Shown here one piece after another: positions 7,829 to 14,255 of a stretch of DNA of 43,053 nucleotides. Numbering within the stretch: the first letter of the stretch is position 1; every line of letters starts with the position of its first letter. The stretch comes from Christensenella sp. UBA5327 (GTDB lineage Bacteria > Bacillota > Clostridia > Christensenellales > Aristaeellaceae): contig DHQX01000021.1 of assembly GCA_002411105.1 (NCBI GenBank), positions 3,663 through 46,715 on the forward strand. Reading direction: 5' to 3'. The position numbers were made by a program, and so were the translations under genes. The notes beneath the pieces were generated by a model. That model saw only the letters and a list, made by a program, of their open reading frames with translations, was not told the origin of the DNA and did no database searches.

Positions 7829-7857
7829 ATCATACCGGCGATCTTGGGGTTTGTCAA
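7829..7857 (-). promoter_or_regulatory. Sigma-70 type promoter of the SCP2/transketolase operon
   Basis: On the minus strand, TTGACA (7857-7852), exactly 17 bases, then TATGAT (7834-7829). The -35 is perfect and the -10 matches 5 of 6. The predicted start is near 7822, about 58 bases before the GTG at 7763. This is one of the two strongest promoters in the window, so the operon should be well expressed when not repressed. Confidence 0.8.
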
Positions 7858-7865
7858 CAGGCAAT

Positions 7866-7887
7866 ATCCCGCCCTCCCCCGCGGGAT
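7866..7887. repeat. Inverted repeat touching the -35 box of the LUD gene
   Basis: ATCCCGC (7866-7872) and GCGGGAT (7881-7887) form 7-bp perfect arms with an 8-base spacer; the flanks GCAAT and TGC extend the symmetry imperfectly. The right arm touches the -35 hexamer of the plus-strand promoter, so it could be a regulator site for the LUD gene. It could also be a chance GC-rich hairpin. Confidence 0.4.
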
Positions 7888-7915
7888 TGCCAGATGAAGG
7901 GTTTGTGTTTATGAT
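7887..7915 (+). promoter_or_regulatory. Promoter of the LUD-domain gene
   Basis: TTGCCA (7887-7892), 17 bases, TATGAT (7910-7915). The distance to the ATG at 7957 is about 41 bases, and AAGGAGG precedes that start. It is back-to-back with the minus-strand operon promoter, 30 bases apart. Confidence 0.68.
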
Positions 7916-7956
7916 CATGGATAACAGCTGATAAAAATGGAAGGAGGGGTATCCCC

Positions 7957-8592
7957 ATGACGCCCAAACAACAGTATTATGAGAACATATCGGCCACCCT
8001 CATCAAAAATCTGGCCAAGCGCCAGATGGAGGGCTTCTACTGCCCGGACAGGAAAAGCGCGCTGGAAAAGGCGCTGTCGCTGATGCCAGACGGCGCCAGC
8101 GTGGCCTGGGGCGGCTCCATGACCTTGTCTGAAACCGGGCTGATGGACGCGGTAAAGTCCGGCCCTTATCAGATCATCGACCGGGACAGCGCCAGGACAC
8201 CAGAGGAGCGCCGGGCGCTGTACGGACAGATCTGCTGTGCTGATTTTTTCCTGATGTCCACCAACGCCATCACCCTGGACGGCGAGCTGGTGAACGTGGA
8301 CAACAGCTCAAGCCGCGTGGCCTTCCTGCTGTTTGGGCCCCAGCAGGTGATCATCCTGGCGGGCATGAACAAGTTGGTCACCGATGTGGCCTCGGGGATC
8401 GACCGGGCGCGCAACATCGCCGCCCCGCCCAACGCCGTCAGGCTCAACCGAAAAACGCCCTGCGCTGCCACCGGCCGCTGCGGGGACTGCTATACGCCTG
8501 AATCCATCTGCTGCCAGACGGTCATCACCCGCCGGTCAGCCACCCCCGGGCGCATCAAGGTGATTCTCGTTGGGGAGGAATTGGGTTACTGA
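7957..8592 (+). CDS. LUD-domain protein (LutC/YkgG-like, DUF162)
   Basis: 211 residues, one LUD domain. The middle has GASVAWGGSMTLSETGL and DFFLMSTNAITLDGELVNVD, both typical of this family, then GMNKLV and VASGIDRARNIAAP. The C-terminus is cysteine-rich (C-ATGRCGDC, then ICC), a common feature of the short LUD subfamily and possibly a metal or cluster site. Related proteins belong to the LutABC lactate oxidation system, but no lutA- or lutB-like gene is present here. A lactate role is therefore uncertain. The ATG at 7957 has AAGGAGG upstream. The gene stands alone, divergent from the SCP2/transketolase operon, and is followed by a carbohydrate operon 82 bases later. Confidence 0.85.
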   Translation: MTPKQQYYENISATLIKNLAKRQMEGFYCPDRKSALEKALSLMPDGASVAWGGSMTLSETGLMDAVKSGPYQIIDRDSARTPEERRALYGQICCADFFLMSTNAITLDGELVNVDNSSSRVAFLLFGPQQVIILAGMNKLVTDVASGIDRARNIAAPPNAVRLNRKTPCAATGRCGDCYTPESICCQTVITRRSATPGRIKVILVGEELGY

Positions 8593-8601
8593 AGGCTTAT
8601 G

Positions 8602-8654
8602 TTTGCTTCCGGCGCGCATCGGGTATACATAGAGCAACAGGTCAATGATTGGCC
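8602..8654 (+). promoter_or_regulatory. Possible promoter and operator of the carbohydrate operon
   Basis: A weak promoter is possible: TTTGCT (8602-8607), 16 bases, TATACA (8624-8629). Downstream lies the near-perfect palindrome GGTCAATGATTGGCC (8640-8654), with one mismatched pair, between the promoter and the ribosome site (GGAGG, 8663-8667). That is a typical repressor position. No regulator gene is adjacent. Both elements are inferred from pattern only. Confidence 0.4.
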
Positions 8655-8674
8655 GAAATATCGGAGGGAAGCAT

Positions 8675-9943
8675 ATGAAAAAAGTTTTGTCGCTCCTGTT
8701 GACTGCGGTCATGCTGCTGGCGGCTGTGCCAGCTTTGGCGGAGATCACCCTGGATTATCCCACCTTCCAGGTGGGTGTCAACACCGCGGCCCCCGTGATT
8801 GCCCAGCTGGTGGAGGAGTTTAATGCCCAGCATGCCGGGCAGATCGCCATCAAGGTGGAGGAAATCCCCGGGGATGCCAACTACATTGAGAAGATCAAGG
8901 TGCTGCTCGCTTCAAACGATCTGCCCCCGGTGATTTACGGTGCCGGCTACAACCTGCTCGACCTGGCCCTGGCCAAGGAGCTGCTGGTTGACCTCACCGA
9001 ATATGTGGATACCGATCCGGAGTGGAAAGCCCTGTACAATGACAAGGCCTTTGAAGTCAACAGCCGCGATGGCAAAGTCTATGGCTCTTCATCGGAAGGC
9101 AACACCATCGGCTATTTTTACAACAAAGAGCTGTTCGAAAAAGCCGGCCTTGCTGGTCCTGCCAAAACCTGGGAAGAGTTTTTTGCCCAGCTGGATACCC
9201 TGAAAGCCGCCGGTATTACGCCGGTTTCTATGGACACTGCTGACTCCGCCTGGGTCACCAGCCTGTGGATGGGCGCCATGATTGCCACATCGGGTGAAGA
9301 GGGCAAAGCCTTCATGGCCCAGATGATGCCCGACAACTACAACACGCCCGAGGTCATCGCGGCGCTCACCAATATCCAGAAGATGTTTATGGAATACACG
9401 ACGTTGGACGCAGTGGGTGGCAAGTATGAGAACGCCGCCAACGCTTTTCTATCCGGCCAGACCGCCATGATTGCCAACGGTCCCTGGATGATCGGCGACT
9501 TTTCAGACACCACCAAGGCCCCCGAAGGCTTTTCGGACAAAGTGGGTGTCGCAATCTATCCGGAAGGCTTTGCCTATGACGAGCCCATCCAGGGCTACCT
9601 GGTCACCAAGCAGGATGATCCGGCGGTGGTGGAAGCAGCCGTGGAAATGGTCAAGTTCTTCACCGGTGCCCACGCCCAGACCGTGGCTTTGGAAAAACAG
9701 GGCATGCTGCCCGCCTCCACCGCGGTGGAGATCACCCAGGCCGCCAAGGACAACTTTCCCCTGCTGGCTGAGTTTGTAGAGGCGCTGGAAGGGGCCAGGA
9801 TCCGCACTGCCACCACCCAGGCCACCATGTATCCCAACCTGCTGGATATCATGAGCGCGGAACTGCCCAACCTGGCCAATGGCAGCATGACGCCTGAGCA
9901 GTTTGCCCAGGCCCTGACAGACGGCGCCGCAAAGAACAAGTAA
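8675..9943 (+). CDS. Carbohydrate ABC transporter substrate-binding protein (family 1)
   Basis: 422 residues, the normal size for MalE/UgpB-type binding proteins. It captures an oligosaccharide outside the membrane and hands it to the two permeases that follow. The signal peptide is clear (MKKVLSLLLTAVMLLAAVPALA then E) and ends in an ALA cleavage site with no lipobox cysteine, so it is not an obvious lipoprotein. The mature part has the family features GNTIGYFYNKELFEKAGL and NGPWMIGDF, and a C-terminal TPEQFAQALTDG. The ATG at 8675 has GGAGG 7 bases upstream; an in-frame ATG at 8645 lacks one. It is the first gene of the operon, followed by a hairpin at 9965-9990. The sugar is unknown. Confidence 0.92.
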   Translation: MKKVLSLLLTAVMLLAAVPALAEITLDYPTFQVGVNTAAPVIAQLVEEFNAQHAGQIAIKVEEIPGDANYIEKIKVLLASNDLPPVIYGAGYNLLDLALAKELLVDLTEYVDTDPEWKALYNDKAFEVNSRDGKVYGSSSEGNTIGYFYNKELFEKAGLAGPAKTWEEFFAQLDTLKAAGITPVSMDTADSAWVTSLWMGAMIATSGEEGKAFMAQMMPDNYNTPEVIAALTNIQKMFMEYTTLDAVGGKYENAANAFLSGQTAMIANGPWMIGDFSDTTKAPEGFSDKVGVAIYPEGFAYDEPIQGYLVTKQDDPAVVEAAVEMVKFFTGAHAQTVALEKQGMLPASTAVEITQAAKDNFPLLAEFVEALEGARIRTATTQATMYPNLLDIMSAELPNLANGSMTPEQFAQALTDGAAKNK

Positions 9944-9964
9944 TACACGGCCCAACTCGCTTAT

Positions 9965-9990
9965 GGGGGTTTTCTTTCAGGAAAACCCCC
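9965..9990 (+). repeat. Intercistronic stem-loop after the binding-protein gene
   Basis: Perfect 10-bp stem (GGGGGTTTTC at 9965-9974, GAAAACCCCC at 9981-9990) with a 6-base loop. It lacks a following T-run, so it is probably not a strong terminator. In this position such hairpins are known to protect the upstream mRNA from 3' decay, giving more binding protein than permease. That role is inferred here. Confidence 0.65.
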
Positions 9991-10042
9991 TCATCTCCAT
10001 TTGCCGGCAGGCGAATATCGCCCTATCATAGGAGGAGGACGC

Positions 10043-10915
10043 ATGCAACGCAGGCAAGCCGGATGGATTGCCCTGTTCCTTTTGCCCACGGTGGCGCTGT
10101 TTCTGACCATCTATGCGGTGCCGCTGGGGATGACGCTGTTCACCTCCCTGTTTGATTATCGGCTCTTCCCCAGCCGCATGGAATTTGTGGGGCTGGCCAA
10201 CTATGTCCAGTTGTTTGCCCGGGATGCCCAGTTCCACCGGGCGCTGGTGAGCAACCTCATATGGATTGTGCTGCACACCACCGTGCACATCGCCATTGGC
10301 ACCATATTGGCGCTCATCCTTTACAAAAAGCCCCGGGGCTGGAAGGCGGTGCGGGTGATCTATATGATCCCCTCCATCATCTCAAACGCCGCCGTGGCCA
10401 TGATTTTTGTCAACATCTATAACCCTTCCTATGGGGTGATCAACTCCTTTCTCAAAAGCGTGGGGCTGGCGGGGATGCAGCGCAACTGGCTGTACGACCC
10501 CGCCACCTCCTTTATCTCCATCACCATCATTTGGACGCTGTTTTCCGGCTACAACACCACGCTGATCCTCTCCCAGGCGCTCAGCCTGGATGACAGTGTG
10601 ATCGAAGCCGCCAAGGTGGACGGCGCCAGCCGCCTGCAGCAGGATTTCTTGATTGTGCTGCCGCTTGTCAAGCACATGCTGGCCACCACCATGATCATGG
10701 CGGCTACCTATATGCTGCAGATGTTTGATCTCATCTACCTCACCACCCGGGGCGGCCCGGGGGTGACCACCACCAACCTACCCCTGATGCTGTATAAAAC
10801 CGCCATGACAGAGAACAACTACGGCTATGCCAATACCATGGGCGTGGTGGTGATTGCCCTGGGCGTCCTCTGTATGACGCTGATCAACAAGTTGCTCAAC
10901 ACCCGGGAGGATTGA
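10043..10915 (+). CDS. Carbohydrate ABC transporter permease, MalF/UgpA-like
   Basis: 290 residues with about six membrane helices. The first (~8-30, after MQRRQAGWIALFLLP) is followed by a periplasmic segment and five more. The EAA loop that contacts the ATPase is visible as EAAKVDGASRLQQDFLIVLP (~189-208). The start at 10043 has AGGAGGA close upstream; an in-frame ATG at 10001 lies in the intercistronic hairpin region. It pairs with the permease encoded from 10917 and the binding protein from 8675. No ATPase gene is in this operon, so a shared MsmK/MalK-type ATPase encoded elsewhere is expected, as is common in Firmicutes. Confidence 0.93.
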   Translation: MQRRQAGWIALFLLPTVALFLTIYAVPLGMTLFTSLFDYRLFPSRMEFVGLANYVQLFARDAQFHRALVSNLIWIVLHTTVHIAIGTILALILYKKPRGWKAVRVIYMIPSIISNAAVAMIFVNIYNPSYGVINSFLKSVGLAGMQRNWLYDPATSFISITIIWTLFSGYNTTLILSQALSLDDSVIEAAKVDGASRLQQDFLIVLPLVKHMLATTMIMAATYMLQMFDLIYLTTRGGPGVTTTNLPLMLYKTAMTENNYGYANTMGVVVIALGVLCMTLINKLLNTRED

Positions 10916-10916
10916 G

Positions 10917-11789
10917 ATGACGCAAAAAGCGCTGACAAAAGGGAACAATCGCCCGCTTCGGGACAGCCGCTCCTGGTATGCCAGGCTGCCGGCATATGTC
11001 TACATGCTGCTGTGCGTGCTGGTGGCCCTGTTTCCGCTGGTGTGGGTCATCCTGTCCTCCCTCAAAACCAATGCCCAGATCCTCTCCAGCGCCGTCAGCC
11101 TGCCCACCGACATCAACTTTGATGGCTACAGGATGGCCCTTCAGGTGTCGCCCATCCTGAGATATTTTTTCAACTCCGTCATCATCACCCTGCTGAGCAC
11201 CTTTGTGAATGTCTTTCTGGTGTCCATGGCGGCCTATGTGTTTTCCCGCACACGCTTCCGGGGAAAAGGCCTGCTGTTTTCCATCCTGGCCCTGTCCATG
11301 GTGGTTCCCGTGACGGCGTTGATGCAGCCTGTCTATCAGGTAATCACCTCCCTGGGGCTATCAGACAGCCTGCCGGGGCTGATTCTGGTATATGTGGCGC
11401 TGAACATGCCGCTCACGCTGCTGATCATGCGGGCCACCTTCGCGGGGCTGCCCGCAAGCCTTGAGGAGGCGGCCTATATTGATGGGGCCGGGTTTATGTA
11501 CACCTATTTGCGGGTGATGCTGCCTGTGGCCAAAGGGGGGCTGGCCTCCGCCGCCGTGATGGCCTTTCTCAATTCATGGAATGAGTTTACCTTTGCCCTG
11601 GTGCTGACCAAGTCCCCCGCAGTGCGCACCCTGCCGCTGTCGCTGAGCTATTTCACCTCCCAGTTCAGCTTCAACTACACCGCCCTGTTCGCTGCTATCA
11701 CCATGGCGGTCATTCCCAGCATTCTGGTGTTCGCCCTGTTTCAGGAGCAGGTGTCGCAATCCCTGGTCATTGGCGCTGTTAAGGGATAA
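10917..11789 (+). CDS. Carbohydrate ABC transporter permease, MalG/UgpE-like
   Basis: 290 residues, six predicted membrane helices starting with VYMLLCVLVALFPLVWVIL. The EAA motif is EEAAYIDGAGFMYTYLRVML (~182-201), and NSWNEFTFALVL is typical of the MalG branch. The start lies one base after the stop of the MalF-like gene (TGAGATG), so the two are coupled and form the membrane heterodimer. The gene is followed by a 63-base gap with a weak promoter before the GH4 gene. The transported sugar cannot be read from the sequence; the GH4 and PfkB genes downstream suggest a glycoside or disaccharide. Confidence 0.94.
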   Translation: MTQKALTKGNNRPLRDSRSWYARLPAYVYMLLCVLVALFPLVWVILSSLKTNAQILSSAVSLPTDINFDGYRMALQVSPILRYFFNSVIITLLSTFVNVFLVSMAAYVFSRTRFRGKGLLFSILALSMVVPVTALMQPVYQVITSLGLSDSLPGLILVYVALNMPLTLLIMRATFAGLPASLEEAAYIDGAGFMYTYLRVMLPVAKGGLASAAVMAFLNSWNEFTFALVLTKSPAVRTLPLSLSYFTSQFSFNYTALFAAITMAVIPSILVFALFQEQVSQSLVIGAVKG

Positions 11790-11793
11790 GGCC

Positions 11794-11821
11794 TTTAAAC
11801 TATTGCGATTTCTGATATACT
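11794..11821 (+). promoter_or_regulatory. Possible internal promoter for the GH4-PfkB genes
   Basis: TTTAAA (11794-11799), 16 bases, TATACT (11816-11821), 31 bases before the ATG at 11853. The -10 is good and the -35 is moderate. It may add expression of the catabolic genes over the transporter, or may be chance in an AT-richer gap. Confidence 0.35.
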
Positions 11822-11852
11822 GACAATAAAGTTCTATGTGGGAGCAACACGC

Positions 11853-13223
11853 ATGAAGTTAACTGTCATCGGCGGCGGCGGGGGCCGCTCCATGTTCCTG
11901 GCAAAAAGCATCGCGCAGCGGGCGCAAGCCCTGGGCATCCGGGAATTGGTGTTTATGGACATCAACGCGCAGAAGCTCTCGGTGTTTGGCGGCATGGCGG
12001 AGAGGGTGGCCGGGATGCTGGCACCGGAGATGGCCTTTTCCCTCACCACCGACCCGGTGGCGGCCATCAGGGATGCTGACTATGTGATCACCACCCTGCG
12101 GGTGGGGGGCGATGCCCTGCGCACCCGGGATGAGCACATCGCCCTTGATCTGGGTGTTTTGGGGCAGGAGACCACGGGCGCTGCCGGGTTCAGCTTTGCC
12201 ATGCGCTCTATCCCGGCGCTGGCGGAATACTGCGAACTGGTGAAGCGCCACGCCAGGCCCGGGGCCAAGGTGTTCAACTTCACCAACCCCGTGGGCATCG
12301 TGTCCCAGGCCTTAAGGGACATGGGCTATGACTTCACCTATGGCATCTGCGACGCGCCCAGCGGCATGCTGGGCCAGTTTGCGGGGCTTTATGGAAAAAC
12401 CGGCAAGGACATTAGGGGGGAGCTGTTTGGGCTCAATCATCTGTCCTGGTTTCATAGCGTGACCCTTCAGGGGCGCGAGATCATGCCGGAGCTGCTGGAG
12501 AGCCCCCGGGCCCGCGAGAAGACCGACCTCCGGTTTTTTGAGCCGGAGCTGCTGCGTTTTCTGGGCTGTATTCCCAATGAATACCTGTACTATTTCTACC
12601 ACCGGGAGCGAGCGGTCGCCAACATTTTAAAGGCCGGGAAAACCCGGGGGGATGTCATCCTGGAGGTCAACGGCCACATGCAAGAGGAGATGCAGGGCAT
12701 TGACCCGGTCAAGGATTTTGACAAGGCCCTTGCCATTTTCACCAAGTGGTATGCCATCCGGGAGGCCCAGTACATGGCCAACGAAACCGGCGTGGCCCGG
12801 GGCATCCCGCCCTGGACCTTTGATCCCTATTCGCCGGATGAGGGCGGGTATGCCGGGGTGGCGCTGAATTTTATGGACATCGAGCGCTCTGGCAAGACAG
12901 ACTCCATGATCCTCACCGTGCCCAACCACGGGGCGGTGGACTTCCTGGATGATACGGACACGGTGGAGGTCACCTGCGATATCACCGCCCAGGGCTGCTT
13001 TCCCCACCGCTTCCCCCAGGTGCCGGATGACCAGCGGGAGCTGATCCGCCGGGTGAAGTATTACGAGCGCCTGGGCGCCCAGGCCATCATCCACCGGGAT
13101 GAGAAGGCCGCCGTCAAGGCCCTGATGCTCCACCCCCTGGTGGGCTCCTATTCCCTGGCCAGGGAGCTGGTCATAGCCTATCTGGCGCAAAACGCCAGCT
13201 TCACAGGAGCGTGGCATGGATAA
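11853..13223 (+). CDS. Glycoside hydrolase family 4 (NAD+/Mn2+-dependent glycosidase)
   Basis: 456 residues, usual for GH4. These enzymes cleave glycosides, often 6-phosphorylated, by an NAD-dependent oxidation-elimination route. Landmarks: Rossmann start VIGGGGGRS (~5-13), MDINAQK binding the adenosine ribose (~35-41), GQETTGAAG (~104-112), NFTNPVGIV (142-150), GICDAPSG with metal-site C166, and GLNHLSW with H196. The metal-site Cys and His are both present, so it should be active. The ATG at 11853 is chosen because GGGAG lies upstream; a GTG at 11838 overlaps that ribosome site. The stop overlaps the kinase start. Substrate (alpha or beta, phosphorylated or not) cannot be decided by eye. 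Confidence 0.92.
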   Translation: MKLTVIGGGGGRSMFLAKSIAQRAQALGIRELVFMDINAQKLSVFGGMAERVAGMLAPEMAFSLTTDPVAAIRDADYVITTLRVGGDALRTRDEHIALDLGVLGQETTGAAGFSFAMRSIPALAEYCELVKRHARPGAKVFNFTNPVGIVSQALRDMGYDFTYGICDAPSGMLGQFAGLYGKTGKDIRGELFGLNHLSWFHSVTLQGREIMPELLESPRAREKTDLRFFEPELLRFLGCIPNEYLYYFYHRERAVANILKAGKTRGDVILEVNGHMQEEMQGIDPVKDFDKALAIFTKWYAIREAQYMANETGVARGIPPWTFDPYSPDEGGYAGVALNFMDIERSGKTDSMILTVPNHGAVDFLDDTDTVEVTCDITAQGCFPHRFPQVPDDQRELIRRVKYYERLGAQAIIHRDEKAAVKALMLHPLVGSYSLARELVIAYLAQNASFTGAWHG

Positions 13224-14136
13224 CACGCGCTTTGTCACCGGCTTTGGCGCCACCAATGTGGACCTGCTCTATTCCGGCATGCCCCGGGTGCCCCAGGAGG
13301 GGGAGGAGATTTTTGCGCAGAGCTTCTCCGTGCAGCTGGGGGGCGGCTATCCCGCCACCCTCATCAACCTGGGCAGGCTGGGTGTGCCCACCCATGTCCA
13401 GACCTTTTTGGGGGATGACCTGTTTTCCCGCTTTGCCATGGACGCCTACGCCCAGTCGGGTGTCCGCCCGCTCAACCTGTATGATGGGGCCAGGATGCCG
13501 GTCAATGTGACCAGCGCCGTCATCACCCCCAGGGACCGGGCCTTCACCAGCTATACTGATCCGGTCAAGATCACAGACCAGCACCGCCAGCAGGTGCTGG
13601 ACAACTCCCGGGGGGCTGCCATCGCCCTGGTGCATGAGGGCTTTTTGGATATCTATGCCCAGCTGAAGCGGGAGGGGACCCTCCTGGTGTATGACACCGG
13701 CTGGCGGGAGGACATGCACCTGTCCAACATGGCAGAGATTTTGAACCTGGTTGATTTTTACACCCCCAACCACCTGGAGGCCATGCGCATCACGCAGACA
13801 ACCAGCCCTTGCGCCGCCGCCCGGGTGCTGGCGGAGCATCTGCCCCATGTGGTGATCAAGCTGGGGGGCGAGGGCTGCCTGTTGTATTCAGGCGGCAAGG
13901 AAACCCTCATCCCCGCTATCCCGGATGTCACAGCGGTGGATACCACCGGGGCAGGCGATGCCTTCCTGGCGGGCTTTTGCTATGGCCTCTACCACGGCGC
14001 GGACCTGCCCCGGGCCATCCTGTACGGCAGCATCACAGGGGCCGAAAGTGTCAAGGCGGTGGGCTGCCTGAGCAGCTATGTGACCGAAGAAGCGCTGCTT
14101 GAAAAGGCAGAGATGTTCGAAAAAACAGGGGGATAG
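13216..14136 (+). CDS. PfkB/ribokinase-family sugar kinase
   Basis: 306 residues, typical length. It phosphorylates a sugar or sugar phosphate with ATP. The N-terminal PfkB signature region is present as FSVQLGGGYPATLINLGRLG (~37-56). The C-terminal signature is DTTGAGDAFLAGF, with catalytic base D248 and the anion hole GAG. The gene overlaps the GH4 gene by 8 bases, so the two are made together. It could phosphorylate the monosaccharide released by GH4, or the imported disaccharide before cleavage; GH4 enzymes often need a 6-phosphate. Specificity (fructose, 2-keto-3-deoxy acids, nucleosides) cannot be assigned. Confidence 0.92.
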   Translation: MDNTRFVTGFGATNVDLLYSGMPRVPQEGEEIFAQSFSVQLGGGYPATLINLGRLGVPTHVQTFLGDDLFSRFAMDAYAQSGVRPLNLYDGARMPVNVTSAVITPRDRAFTSYTDPVKITDQHRQQVLDNSRGAAIALVHEGFLDIYAQLKREGTLLVYDTGWREDMHLSNMAEILNLVDFYTPNHLEAMRITQTTSPCAAARVLAEHLPHVVIKLGGEGCLLYSGGKETLIPAIPDVTAVDTTGAGDAFLAGFCYGLYHGADLPRAILYGSITGAESVKAVGCLSSYVTEEALLEKAEMFEKTGG

Positions 14137-14138
14137 CC

Positions 14139-14255
14139 ATCAAAGTGGTCCGGATCACGATGCCGGACAACACCTTTCACCCGGAGCTGGCCAAGGCCTA
14201 TGCGAAACCAGGCTTTACGGTATCATCTCCGCTGTTTCACCTTGCAAACCCGTAA
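14139..14255 (+). pseudogene. Apparent 5' remnant of a gene that once followed the PfkB gene
   Basis: Three bases after the kinase stop an open frame begins as IKVVRITMPDNTFHPELAKA, then YAKPGF, and ends at TAA 14253-14255. The first ~26 residues look like a real protein N-terminus. The rest overlaps the 3' end of the convergent dacF-like gene by 19 bases and looks random. There is no ATG in the normal position; a GTG at 14145 is the best start, 11 bases after AGGGGGA. I read it as the start of a lost operon gene truncated at the junction. I do not recognise the family. A genuine small protein is a less likely alternative. Confidence 0.4.
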
